Shown here: positions 27,835 to 35,909 of the stretch, one piece after another | How the letters are laid out: each line of letters starts with the position of its first letter | Position numbering within the stretch: the stretch's first letter is position 1 | NCBI GenBank assembly: GCA_041584475.1 | Contig: JBFHDX010000016.1 | Span: forward strand, 1 to 49,199 | Direction: 5' to 3' | Source of the DNA: JBFHDX01 sp041584475 | GTDB lineage: Bacteria; Pseudomonadota; Alphaproteobacteria; UBA8366; JADFVY01 | DNA: 49,199 bases | Program-made: the position numbers and the translations under genes | Notes under the pieces: generated by a model | What the model was told of the DNA's origin: nothing | The model's input: the letters and a program-made list of their open reading frames with translations, nothing else | The model's database searches: none

Positions 27835-27856
27835 CAGCTACGCCAGAACCCATACT
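27828..27856 (+). promoter_or_regulatory. Candidate promoter of the J-domain-cobS-cobT unit
   Basis: TTGCAC (27828-27833), a 17-bp spacer and CATACT (27851-27856). The expected transcription start falls at about 27863, exactly on the first ATG of the J-domain gene. The message would then be leaderless, or translation begins at the second ATG at 27896. Confidence 0.45.
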
Positions 27857-27862
27857 ATACCG

Positions 27863-28450
27863 ATGCGCAATCAGGAGCGATCCCGAACCGATCCGATGCA
27901 CGGCGCGGCACCCCAATGCTGCGAATACCCCGATTGCGCCGAACCGGCGGAATACCGGGCCCCGAAGTCGCGCGACCGACTGCATGATTACCGATGGTTC
28001 TGCCTTGAGCATATCCGCGAATACAACAAGGCATGGAACTACTATGCCGGCATGAGTGCGGAGGAGATCGAGCAGGAGACGCGGCGCGACACGACGTGGC
28101 AGCGGCCGACCTGGCCGCTCGGCATGAGGGTCGGCGGCTACCGCCGTTTCGTCCAGGGTACGACCGCGCTGCATGACGGTTTCGGTATTTTCGGCCGCGG
28201 CGACGGCTGGCCGGGAAGGCGCGACGCGCGGACGCGGACCGCGGGCTTTCACCCGGCCAGCGCCGAGGCGCGGGCGCTTTCCATCGTCGATCTGGAACCA
28301 CCGTTGACCTTGACCCGCCTCAAGGCCAGATATAAGGAACTCGTGAAGCTCCACCATCCCGATGCCAATGGCGGCGACAAGCTGGCCGAGGAACGGCTGA
28401 AGGACATCAATGAGGCCTACAGCACATTGAAGAAGGTGCTGAGCGATTGA
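27863..28450 (+). CDS. J-domain protein encoded upstream of cobST
   Basis: A 195-residue protein (184 if translation starts at 27896). The N-terminal part has a cysteine-rich module (CCEYPDCAEPAEYRA then WFCLEHIREYN) with C-x4-C and C-x2-H spacing that could hold zinc. The C-terminal 60 residues are a J domain (LTLTRLKARYKELVKLHHPD, then INEAYSTLKKVL) with an intact HPD motif, so it should stimulate an Hsp70. It lies 51 bp before cobS. I recall similar J-domain proteins next to cobS in other alphaproteobacteria, so a folding role for the cobaltochelatase is a reasonable guess. There is no good ribosome site at the first ATG. Confidence 0.85.
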   Translation: MRNQERSRTDPMHGAAPQCCEYPDCAEPAEYRAPKSRDRLHDYRWFCLEHIREYNKAWNYYAGMSAEEIEQETRRDTTWQRPTWPLGMRVGGYRRFVQGTTALHDGFGIFGRGDGWPGRRDARTRTAGFHPASAEARALSIVDLEPPLTLTRLKARYKELVKLHHPDANGGDKLAEERLKDINEAYSTLKKVLSD

Positions 28451-28501
28451 CGGGCCCGGCCGGCAGGCCCGGAGCTCTCCCGCTGACGACTGGACCGACG
28501 C

Positions 28502-29506
28502 ATGAAGACATCTGACGAACACCTGCCGCAGCGCGCGCACAGCCTCGACACGCCGGACATCAAGGTTTCGGTCCGCCAGACCTTCGGGATCGAGTCGGAC
28601 ATGGATGTCCCGGCCTTCTCGTCGGGCTCGGACTTCGTCCCCGATATCGACGAAGCCTACGTCTTCGATCACGACACGACGCTGTCGATCCTGGCCGGCT
28701 TCGCCTACAACCGCCGCGTCATTATCCAGGGCTATCATGGCACCGGCAAGTCGACCCACGTCGAACAGGTCGCGGCGCGGCTCAATTGGCCGTGCGTGCG
28801 CGTCAACCTCGACAGCCACATCAGCCGCATCGACCTGATCGGCAAAGACGCCATCGTCCTGCGCAACGGCCAGCAGGTGACCGAATTCCGGGAAGGCATC
28901 CTGCCGTGGGCGTTGCAGAATCCCTGCGCCCTGTGCTTCGACGAGTACGATGCCGGCCGGCCCGACGTGATGTTCGTCATCCAGCGGGTTCTCGAGGTCG
29001 AGGGCAGATTGACCCTGCTCGACCAGAGCCGGGTGATCCGGCCGCACGCCTGGTTCCGGCTCTTCGCGACGGCGAACACCGTCGGACTCGGGGATACGAC
29101 CGGTCTCTATCACGGTACGCAGCAGATCAACCAGGGTCAGATGGACCGCTGGAACATCGTGACCACGCTGAACTACCTGCCGCACGACGAAGAGCATCGC
29201 ATCGTGCTGTCGAAGACGCCGCAGTACGATACCGAGGAAGGTCGCAAGACGATCGCCGCGATGGTGACGCTGGCGGACCTTACGCGCGCCGGCTTCATCA
29301 ACGGCGATATCTCGACGGTCATGTCGCCGCGCACGGTGATCACCTGGGCCGAGAACGCCAGCCTGTTCGGCGACGTCGCGTTCGCGTTCCGCGTCACGTT
29401 CCTCAACAAGTGCGACGAGATGGAGCGCCCCACGGTGGCCGAGTACTACCAGCGCTGCTTCGGAACCGAGCTCGCGGAGTCGGGAGTGCGCGCGACGCTG
29501 GTCTGA
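28502..29506 (+). CDS. cobS: Aerobic cobaltochelatase AAA+ subunit CobS
   Basis: A 334-residue MoxR-type AAA+ ATPase. Walker A is GYHGTGKST (77-85), Walker B is FDEYDAG (146-152), and the sensor region FRLFATANTVGLGD follows. With CobT it forms the chaperone-like ring that drives CobN to insert cobalt into hydrogenobyrinic acid a,c-diamide in aerobic B12 synthesis. The N-terminal VSVRQTFGIESDMDVPAFS is the usual CobS lead. cobN is not in this window. It lies 12 bp before cobT. Confidence 0.97.
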   Translation: MKTSDEHLPQRAHSLDTPDIKVSVRQTFGIESDMDVPAFSSGSDFVPDIDEAYVFDHDTTLSILAGFAYNRRVIIQGYHGTGKSTHVEQVAARLNWPCVRVNLDSHISRIDLIGKDAIVLRNGQQVTEFREGILPWALQNPCALCFDEYDAGRPDVMFVIQRVLEVEGRLTLLDQSRVIRPHAWFRLFATANTVGLGDTTGLYHGTQQINQGQMDRWNIVTTLNYLPHDEEHRIVLSKTPQYDTEEGRKTIAAMVTLADLTRAGFINGDISTVMSPRTVITWAENASLFGDVAFAFRVTFLNKCDEMERPTVAEYYQRCFGTELAESGVRATLV

Positions 29507-29518
29507 GCGCGCTAGAGC

Positions 29519-31414
29519 ATGTCGGACCACGAGAACCCGATCGATATATTCAAGCGCGCGAACGCGGCCGCGTTCCGGGCCATCGCCGGCAACGCCGAGG
29601 CGGAGCTCGTCTACGGCAGCGAAAGCGCCGGCAAGGCCGAAGGACCGCGTGTGCGGGTGCCGCTGCCGAGCCGCGAGCTGCCGGCCGAAGAGGTTGCCTC
29701 GGTGCGCGGCGAGGCCGATGCGGCAGCCCTCAAGCTGCGCTTCCACGATCAGACGATGCATGCGCGCCGCAAGCCCACGGGCGACGTGGCGCCGGTGCTC
29801 TACGACGTGCTCGAGCAGGCCCGCGTAGAGGCGATCGGCGCGCGCAGCATGGCCGGTGTCGCTGAAAACCTGGCAACGGCGCTCGAGGACCGTTACAAGC
29901 GCGAGGGATTTGGCCTGATCGAAGACACGACCGAAGCCACGATGCCGGAGATCGTGCGGCTGATGGCGCGACGTGCGCTCACCGGCGCGCCACCGCCGCC
30001 GGCGGCACGCAAGGCCTGGGACAAATGGCAGCCGCGCCTGGAATCGAGGCTGAAGCGGGCACTCACGGAACTCGGCAAGAATATCAACGACCAGGCCGCG
30101 TACTGCGAGGCCGTGCGGAAGCTGATAACCGATCTCGATATCGAGCTCGGAGAGGAGGACGAGTCGAGCGCCGGCGAGGAGACGGATGCGCAGGGCGACG
30201 ACGAGGATAACGGGCCCGACACTGTCAGCGAGGACGGTGACGGCGGCGGCGCGATGGAGCAGGCGCTCTCGGACAGCCTCGCCGCCCAGGAAGGCGACAT
30301 GGAGGTCGAGGATTCCGGTGAGTCCGGCGAAGGCGAAGCGGTAGCGGCGCCGGGCGGCGAGACGCCAGGCGATCCGGGCACCAGGCGCCGCCCGGAACAC
30401 GATCTCAGCAATGTCCCGCCGAAGCCGTTCTACAAGGTCTACACGGACGAGTTCGACGAAGTCGTGACCGCGGACGCGCTCTGCGATGCGGCGGAGCTCT
30501 CGCGGCTTCGGCACCTGCTCGACCAGCAGCTGAGCCACCTGCAGGGGATCATCGGCAAGCTCGCCAACCGGCTGCAGCGGCGGCTTTTGGCGAAGCAGAC
30601 GCGCGCCTGGGAATTCAACCTCGAGGAAGGACTGCTCGACACGGCGCGTCTCGATCGCGTGGTGACCAATCCGATGACCCCGCTCAGCTTCAAGCGCGAG
30701 CTCGACACCGAGTTCCGCGACACGGTGGTGACGCTCCTGCTCGACAATTCGGGCTCGATGCGCGGCCGCCCGATCGCCATCGCGGCGATGAGCGCGGACA
30801 TCCTGGCGCGGACGCTCGAGCGCTGCGGCGTCAAGGTCGAGATACTCGGTTTCACGACGCGCGCCTGGAAAGGCGGCCAGAGCCGCGAGCGATGGATCGC
30901 CAATGGCAAGCCGGGCAATCCGGGACGGCTCAACGACCTGCGTCACATCGTCTACAAGACCGCCGAAGCCCCGCTGCGCCGCGCCCGCCTGAACCTCGGC
31001 CTGATGCTGCGCGAAGGCCTGCTCAAGGAGAACATCGACGGCGAGGCGCTCTTGTGGGCGCACAACCGCCTCATCGCGCGGTCGGAGCAGCGCCGCATCC
31101 TGATGGTGATATCGGATGGGGCGCCGGTCGACGATTCGACGCTTTCGGTCAATGCCGGCAACTATCTGGAGCGCCATCTGCGCGACGTCATCGAATACAT
31201 CGAGACGCGATCGCCCGTGGAGCTCGTCGCGATCGGCATCGGCCACGACGTGACCCGCTATTATCGTCGCGCCGTGACGATCATGGATGTCGAGCAGCTG
31301 GGCGGCACGATGATGGAAAAGCTGACCGAACTGTTCGACGAGGACACTAGCGTGCGGCCGGCGCGCAGCACCGCCGCACAGCAGCGCCGGGCGGCGCGCC
31401 GCCGACACGCCTAG
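29519..31414 (+). CDS. cobT: Aerobic cobaltochelatase VWA subunit CobT
   Basis: A 631-residue CobT. The N-terminal conserved part is followed by a strongly acidic linker (about 205-300, rich in E, D and G). The C-terminal von Willebrand A domain has the metal-dependent adhesion motif DNSGSMRG near 408 and GISDGAPVDDST-like features (VISDGAPVDDST). It partners CobS in the cobaltochelatase. No purine-rich ribosome site precedes the ATG; the junction reads GCGCGCTAGAGCATG. The TAG stop falls inside the first bases of palindromic element copy 2. Confidence 0.96.
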   Translation: MSDHENPIDIFKRANAAAFRAIAGNAEAELVYGSESAGKAEGPRVRVPLPSRELPAEEVASVRGEADAAALKLRFHDQTMHARRKPTGDVAPVLYDVLEQARVEAIGARSMAGVAENLATALEDRYKREGFGLIEDTTEATMPEIVRLMARRALTGAPPPPAARKAWDKWQPRLESRLKRALTELGKNINDQAAYCEAVRKLITDLDIELGEEDESSAGEETDAQGDDEDNGPDTVSEDGDGGGAMEQALSDSLAAQEGDMEVEDSGESGEGEAVAAPGGETPGDPGTRRRPEHDLSNVPPKPFYKVYTDEFDEVVTADALCDAAELSRLRHLLDQQLSHLQGIIGKLANRLQRRLLAKQTRAWEFNLEEGLLDTARLDRVVTNPMTPLSFKRELDTEFRDTVVTLLLDNSGSMRGRPIAIAAMSADILARTLERCGVKVEILGFTTRAWKGGQSRERWIANGKPGNPGRLNDLRHIVYKTAEAPLRRARLNLGLMLREGLLKENIDGEALLWAHNRLIARSEQRRILMVISDGAPVDDSTLSVNAGNYLERHLRDVIEYIETRSPVELVAIGIGHDVTRYYRRAVTIMDVEQLGGTMMEKLTELFDEDTSVRPARSTAAQQRRAARRRHA

Positions 31415-31540
31415 AGCATAATCCGATTAGTTCGCTCCAGCCCGCTCCCCCACCCGGCCACCCGACGGTATCGTGCGCTGCGAGTGGCCGGGTGGGGGAG
31501 CGAGCCGGTGCCGATTCCACGTAAGTGGATGATGTACTAG
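31411..31540. repeat. Palindromic dispersed element, copy 2
   Basis: A 130-bp unit bounded by CTAGAGCATAATCC and GGATGATGTACTAG, which are imperfect terminal inverted repeats. The core arms 31443-31461 and 31484-31502 pair perfectly over 19 bp. It is inverted relative to copy 1 at 20639-20770, and similarity extends through core and flanks. One terminal CTAG supplies the TAG stop of cobT, and the other supplies that of the convergent DUF2937 gene. No coding capacity, so if mobile it is non-autonomous. Confidence 0.85.
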
Positions 31541-32043
31541 CCTTCCGCGTGCCGCCCTTCGCGCCGGCGCAGTCGGAACGGCGCCGTCGCCAGCGTCAGT
31601 ATGGCCCACCCCAGCACGAAACCGGCGCCGCCATAGCCGACACCCTCCATGCTCGCCGGTATTGCGGGACGGAAATCCTGCCATGCCGCGTCGGCGACGT
31701 TCGGCTCGTAGTAACGGAAGAAGGTGATCCCGCGGCTCCACGACGGCGCCGTGCGGATCCCCAGATAGGCGGTCTCGACGCGATCGAGCCGCGCCGGCAG
31801 CGTGGCGAGGTAATTGCCCTCGCGCACGGCGTTGGGGTCGTCGCTGCGCCGCAAGGCGGCGACATAGGCGTTGCGGTCGAGGCCGGCGTCCGCCGCCCGC
31901 TCATCGAGCTCGGTGAGTTGCTGGACCAGCGCGTCGAGGTGGCCGCCGAGCCGCTGCGTGTACTGTTGCACGAACTCCGGAACCTGCGACGCCGCGAGGC
32001 CGCAGGCGAGTCCGATGGCGATAACCAGGATGCGGTAGAGCAT
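31537..32043 (-). CDS. DUF2937 family membrane protein
   Basis: A 168-residue protein with an N-terminal hydrophobic helix (YRILVIAIGLACGLAASQ), then PEFVQQYTQRLGGHLDAL, a long helical region predicted outside the membrane, and a second helix near the C-terminus (YGGAGFVLGWAILTLATAPF) with a basic tail. The Q-PEFxQQYxQRLGG signature identifies DUF2937, a proteobacterial family of unknown function. It follows the dienelactone hydrolase by 15 bp on the same strand. Its stop codon is part of the palindromic element. Confidence 0.85.
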   Translation of the reverse strand: MLYRILVIAIGLACGLAASQVPEFVQQYTQRLGGHLDALVQQLTELDERAADAGLDRNAYVAALRRSDDPNAVREGNYLATLPARLDRVETAYLGIRTAPSWSRGITFFRYYEPNVADAAWQDFRPAIPASMEGVGYGGAGFVLGWAILTLATAPFRLRRREGRHAEG

Positions 32044-32058
32044 CGACCGTGCGCGCGA

Positions 32059-32832
32059 TCAGAGGTTCGCGCGAAAGAACGCGAGCGTGCGCTGCCAGGC
32101 GAGGGCGGCGTCCTCGGCGTCATAGCGGGCGCTCGTCGGGTTGGCGAAGGCGTGATCGGCGTCGTACCAGTGGGCCGTATACGGCTTGCCGGCCTTGTCC
32201 ATCTCAGCCTCCCAGGCGGACACCATTTCTGCGTTGATGAAACGGTCGCGGGTGGCGAAGTGCCCCAGGACGGGCCCCTTGAGCTTCCGCAAGTCGTCCG
32301 CGCTGCGCGTCACGCGGCCGTAATAGATCACCGTCGCATCCACGGGCGTGGCGATCGACGCGTTCAGCGACCAGCCGCCGCCGAAGCACCAGCCGACTGT
32401 ACCCAGCCTGCGATTGGAGGCATCGTGCACGCTGAGCCACTGCGCCCAGCCGACGAGCGTATCGGTCGCCTCCGCCGGGATGACCGAGCGGGTCAGCGCG
32501 CGCGCCGCGTCGGGGCTTGCCGCGACCCGGCCATCCATCAGGTCGACCGCGACGGCGAGGAACCCCTGATTGGCGAACTCCGCGGCGACCGCCTTGATCT
32601 GATCGTTGAGGCCCCACCATTCGTGGATCAGGATCACGGCCGGAGCCGGCATGCCAAGCGGCATCGCCAGCGCGGCACTGACACGTCGGCCCCCCGGCGT
32701 GTTGATGGTGTAGTCATGCAGGTTGGCCGCCGCCGCACGCGCCAGTTCCGGATCGGCCAGGACGGCGGCGAGCGAGAGGCCGGCGAGCGGCGTGCTGGCG
32801 ACCCCCTTCAACACATCGCGGCGTGCGAGCAT
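32059..32832 (-). CDS. Dienelactone hydrolase family protein with Tat-type signal
   Basis: A 257-residue alpha/beta hydrolase. The first 35 residues form a twin-arginine signal (MLARRDVLKG, then a hydrophobic stretch ending ARAAA), so the enzyme should be exported folded. The catalytic cysteine is in GWCFGGG, the aspartate in FATRDRFI and the histidine in DADHAFANP, the full Cys-Asp-His triad of the family. The HEWWGLNDQIK segment is also typical. The start follows GGGAGGTA. Substrate unknown; such enzymes cleave lactones or esters. A cytoplasmic form from an internal start is less likely given the clean signal. Confidence 0.88.
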   Translation of the reverse strand: MLARRDVLKGVASTPLAGLSLAAVLADPELARAAAANLHDYTINTPGGRRVSAALAMPLGMPAPAVILIHEWWGLNDQIKAVAAEFANQGFLAVAVDLMDGRVAASPDAARALTRSVIPAEATDTLVGWAQWLSVHDASNRRLGTVGWCFGGGWSLNASIATPVDATVIYYGRVTRSADDLRKLKGPVLGHFATRDRFINAEMVSAWEAEMDKAGKPYTAHWYDADHAFANPTSARYDAEDAALAWQRTLAFFRANL

Positions 32833-32904
32833 CGAGTACCTCCCGTGACGACGAAAATTTCCCCTCATGCCGACGTCCATCATAAAGCCGCCGCAAGGCT
32901 CCGG

Positions 32905-33555
32905 CTACTCGGTGCCGAACAAGCGGTCGCCGGCGTCGCCGATGCCGGGCACGATGAACGCGTCATCGTCGAGGCGCTCGTCGAGCGCCGCCGTCCATAC
33001 CGGAACATCGGGATAATGCCGGGCAATCCGTCGCACCCCCTCCGGCGCGGCGACGAGGCCCATGAACCGGACATCCCGTAGCCTCGCTCCGTGTCGCCGC
33101 AGCACGTCGAGCGCATGAACCGCCGTGCCGCCGGTGGCGATCATGGGGTCGACCAGAAAGACCGGACGGCCCGCCAGCGGCGGCAGGGTGACGAGATATT
33201 CGCGCGGCTGCTTCGTGGCTTCGTCGCGCCGGCAACCGATGTGGCCCTCCACCGCGTCGGGCAGTAGCGCCCGCAGACCTTCCGTCATGCCCAGCCCGGC
33301 GCGCAGGACCGGCACGATCGCCGGCGCGGGTCCGGAAAGCACCGGCGCGTCGATGGTGCCGACGGGCGTGGTGACGCGCCGGCGCCGCGTTGCCAGGGTC
33401 CGCGTTATCTCGTAGCCGATCAGCAGGGCGATCTCGTGCATCAGCCGACGGAAATCGGCGAGCGGCGTCCCGGCATCGCGGATACGGGCGAGACGGTCGG
33501 CGACGACCGGATGATCGACGACATGCAGGGTCGGAAACGGGCGGGAATCGGTCAT
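32905..33555 (-). CDS. upp: Uracil phosphoribosyltransferase
   Basis: A 216-residue enzyme that makes UMP from uracil and PRPP for pyrimidine salvage. Landmarks are HPVVADRLARIRDAGTP, EITRTL, VPVLRAGLGMTEGL, the PRPP loop FLVDPMIATGGTAVHAL, and the uracil-binding GIGDAGDRLFGTE at the C-terminus. The ATG at 33555 is preceded by GAGAGG at some distance; the longer upstream frame looks non-homologous. It lies 72 bp upstream of the dienelactone hydrolase gene, with a separate promoter possible. Confidence 0.96.
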   Translation of the reverse strand: MTDSRPFPTLHVVDHPVVADRLARIRDAGTPLADFRRLMHEIALLIGYEITRTLATRRRRVTTPVGTIDAPVLSGPAPAIVPVLRAGLGMTEGLRALLPDAVEGHIGCRRDEATKQPREYLVTLPPLAGRPVFLVDPMIATGGTAVHALDVLRRHGARLRDVRFMGLVAAPEGVRRIARHYPDVPVWTAALDERLDDDAFIVPGIGDAGDRLFGTE

Positions 33556-33722
33556 GTCGGGCCGGTACCTCTCATGGCCCGAGAATAACGGGCGGGCGCG
33601 GGCCGTGCCAGTGCGCCTCGGACGCGTGCCCCGGCCCAGTCGCCGTCGGCGCACGGCCGGCGCCAAAGACCGACGAGTCCGCAGCCAGACGGGCCCTGCT
33701 CGAAAATGCGGCGGCGAGCGGA

Positions 33723-34013
33723 TCAGGCCGCCTGCGCGGCCTTCTTCACGATGCGGCGCTTGAGGCGACGCGCCTCGGTCGAGAGCTTGCGGTCCGGCGT
33801 GCCGAGAATCCAGGCGTCCAAGCCGCCATTCTTCTCGATCGTGCGGAGCGCGCTCGTCGTCACGCGGAGACGCACCGCCTCACCGAGGACGTCGCTCTGC
33901 AACGAAATGCGCTGCAGGTTCGGCAGAAACCGACGGCGGGTCTTGTTGTTGGCATGGCTGACATTGTTGCCGGCGAGCACGCCCTTGCCCGTGATGATGC
34001 AGCGTCGAGCCAT
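33723..34013 (-). CDS. rpmB: 50S ribosomal protein L28
   Basis: A 96-residue L28. The N-terminal MARRCIITGKGVLAGNNVSHANNKTRRRFLPNLQ is characteristic of the family, with the single cysteine of the alphaproteobacterial form, and the C-terminus ends in a basic helix. It is a structural protein of the large ribosomal subunit. The ATG has AAGGATGGGG upstream. The leader contains a terminator-like hairpin ending 18 bases before the start (see 34031-34067), so expression may be conditional on read-through. Confidence 0.97.
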   Translation of the reverse strand: MARRCIITGKGVLAGNNVSHANNKTRRRFLPNLQRISLQSDVLGEAVRLRVTTSALRTIEKNGGLDAWILGTPDRKLSTEARRLKRRIVKKAAQAA

Positions 34014-34030
34014 GGTTCCCCATCCTTGGC

Positions 34031-34067
34031 CAAAAAAAATGTGCGCCGGGCGATGGCCCCGCCCGGC
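34031..34067 (-). terminator. Hairpin plus U-tract between the chemoreceptor gene and rpmB
   Basis: On the minus strand GCCGGGCG (34067-34060) pairs perfectly with CGCCCGGC (34052-34045) around a seven-base loop. Five bases (GCACA) follow, then A-free T-rich sequence with a run of eight T (34038-34031). It looks like an intrinsic terminator. It lies after the chemoreceptor stop but only 18 bp before the rpmB ATG, so it either ends the chemoreceptor message or attenuates rpmB. Confidence 0.7.
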
Positions 34068-34140
34068 AGGCGCGCCTTTTTAGAGCAGCAGCGGCGCCGG
34101 CGTCAAGGCGGCAATCGGGCTGCACGGGCCGTTTGACGAC

Positions 34141-35904
34141 TCACGCCGCGCGGACCCGCACAACGAAGCTTTCGATCTTCGAACGCAACGTCTCGGATTG
34201 CCGCGACAGATCCTGCGATGCGCCCAGCACCTGGCTTGCCGCGGTTCCGGTTTCGCTGGCGGCACGACTTACGCTGTCGATGTTCTGGTCGACCTGCTGC
34301 GTGCCTTGCGCCACCTGCTGGATGTTTCGTGCGATCTCTCGCGTTGACACGCCTTGCTCTTCAACGGATGACGCAATTCTTGTCGAAATATCGTTGATCT
34401 CGACGATGACGTCCCGGATCTTCTCGATGGCGCCGACAGCATCGGTCGTCTCTTCCTGAATGGCCAGGATCTGCTGCGAGATCTCCTCGGTTGCGCGCGC
34501 GGTCTGACTGGCGAGGCTCTTGACTTCCTGCGCCACGACGGCGAAGCCCTTGCCCGCCTCGCCGGCGCGTGCCGCCTCAATAGTGGCATTGAGTGCCAGC
34601 AGGTTTGTGCGGCCGGCAATGTCGTTGATCAGCGTAACCACTTCGCCGATCCTGGACGCCGCGCTGGCGAGGCCCTGCACCGTTGCGTTGGTAACCTCTG
34701 CCTCCGAGACCGCCTTGGCGGCAATCTCTTTCGACTTGTTCACCTGGTGGCCAATTTCGGAGATCGATGCCGACAGCTCCTCCGACGCCGTCGCCACGGT
34801 CTGGACGTTGGCGGAGGCCTGCGCCGACGCAGAGGCGACCCCTGCCGATCGGCGGCTCGTCTCTTCAGCGGTTGTCGACAATTGGTGCGCGGTTGATTGC
34901 ATCTGCGTGGCGGCGACGCTCAACGATTTGATGATGTCGTCCACGTCGGCGCTGAATTCCGCGATCGATTTTTCGCGCGCCTGCGCCTCGCGTGTCCGCG
35001 CCTTTCGTTTCTCGTCTTCCTCATCCGCCATCCGCCTGGCGTCTCTGATGTGGGATTCGAAATACTGGAGGGCGGAACCGACGTCTCCAAACTCATCGTG
35101 CCGCCTTTCCGTCAGATCGAATTCGAGCTCCCCACGTCCCCAGTTCTCGATGTCGGTCGCGAATTCCCGTAGAGCGTGGAGATCGTGCCCGAGAGCATTA
35201 AGGCCGCCGGCCACGGAGCGATAGACCCAAATCGCGCCACCACCGACAATGGCAACGCCGGCAAGCATGAAGGTCACGACCCAGTTCAGGACGATACGGC
35301 TTTCATTGCCCTTGGCAGCGATTCTCGACGACCGGAGCCGAAGGTCGTGCAGGATAGCGGTCTCGACACGGGATACGAGATCGTCGACCGACTGGACGAC
35401 TGGCTGAGCCGCCGTATCGATATCCGGCGGTCCGAGCGCGGACGACGGAAGTTCGCCACTCGCGTAGGCCAGGGCCGAACGTCGCGCCGCCGGATAGAAC
35501 GTCTCGAAAGTTCTCGCGGCAGCGGACAGAGCCGCCGCTGCATCCGCAAGATTACCGGCTTCCGCATCACCGACCTTGTCGAAGAGCCCCAAGGCGCGCG
35601 CGACGTGGTTTCGGAATTCTGTCGCGGCATCGTCCGCCAATGCGGCCAGGCCAAGAACGTCGCCCGAATGCCGCGGCGCCACAATGGCCGTCAGGTGCCG
35701 TTTGATTTCGGCGATATCGGCTCTCACGCTATTGACCGCCAAAAGCAACGGGAGTTGCCGATCCCCGATATCGCCGATTGCCTCGGCCGTCTCTCGTAAC
35801 TCGATTTCCTGTGAAACTGTCCGGTCGACCGTGATCCCCAACGCGCCACCAAACAGCGCAAGAACGGTCACGATCGTGACCGCCACTTTGGCCTTTATTG
35901 TCAT
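34141..35904 (-). CDS. Methyl-accepting chemotaxis protein
   Basis: A 587-residue transmembrane chemoreceptor. Helix TM1 is at about 7-25, a helical periplasmic sensor of the 4HB type at about 26-203, TM2 at about 204-228, then HAMP and a long cytoplasmic four-helix bundle. The signalling tip is intact (AGRTNLLALNATIEAARAGE then GFAVVAQEVKSLA). There is no CheR/CheB pentapeptide at the C-terminus (ends VVRVRAA). The ligand is unknown. No other chemotaxis genes are adjacent. GAGAGGG provides the ribosome site, but it lies within a hairpin (see 35910-35932). Confidence 0.94.
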   Translation of the reverse strand: MTIKAKVAVTIVTVLALFGGALGITVDRTVSQEIELRETAEAIGDIGDRQLPLLLAVNSVRADIAEIKRHLTAIVAPRHSGDVLGLAALADDAATEFRNHVARALGLFDKVGDAEAGNLADAAAALSAAARTFETFYPAARRSALAYASGELPSSALGPPDIDTAAQPVVQSVDDLVSRVETAILHDLRLRSSRIAAKGNESRIVLNWVVTFMLAGVAIVGGGAIWVYRSVAGGLNALGHDLHALREFATDIENWGRGELEFDLTERRHDEFGDVGSALQYFESHIRDARRMADEEDEKRKARTREAQAREKSIAEFSADVDDIIKSLSVAATQMQSTAHQLSTTAEETSRRSAGVASASAQASANVQTVATASEELSASISEIGHQVNKSKEIAAKAVSEAEVTNATVQGLASAASRIGEVVTLINDIAGRTNLLALNATIEAARAGEAGKGFAVVAQEVKSLASQTARATEEISQQILAIQEETTDAVGAIEKIRDVIVEINDISTRIASSVEEQGVSTREIARNIQQVAQGTQQVDQNIDSVSRAASETGTAASQVLGASQDLSRQSETLRSKIESFVVRVRAA

Positions 35905-35909
35905 AACCC

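Noticed and set aside
27731..27862. A cobalamin riboswitch ahead of the cobST unit.
   Set aside because: The space is only 132 bp, shared with the bolA promoter, and I see no B12-box-like sequence; phased repeats fill it instead.
27794..31408. An open frame of about 1200 codons opposite the J-domain gene, cobS and cobT.
   Set aside because: It spans three well-supported genes on the other strand and has no recognisable domain or ribosome site. It is a composition effect.
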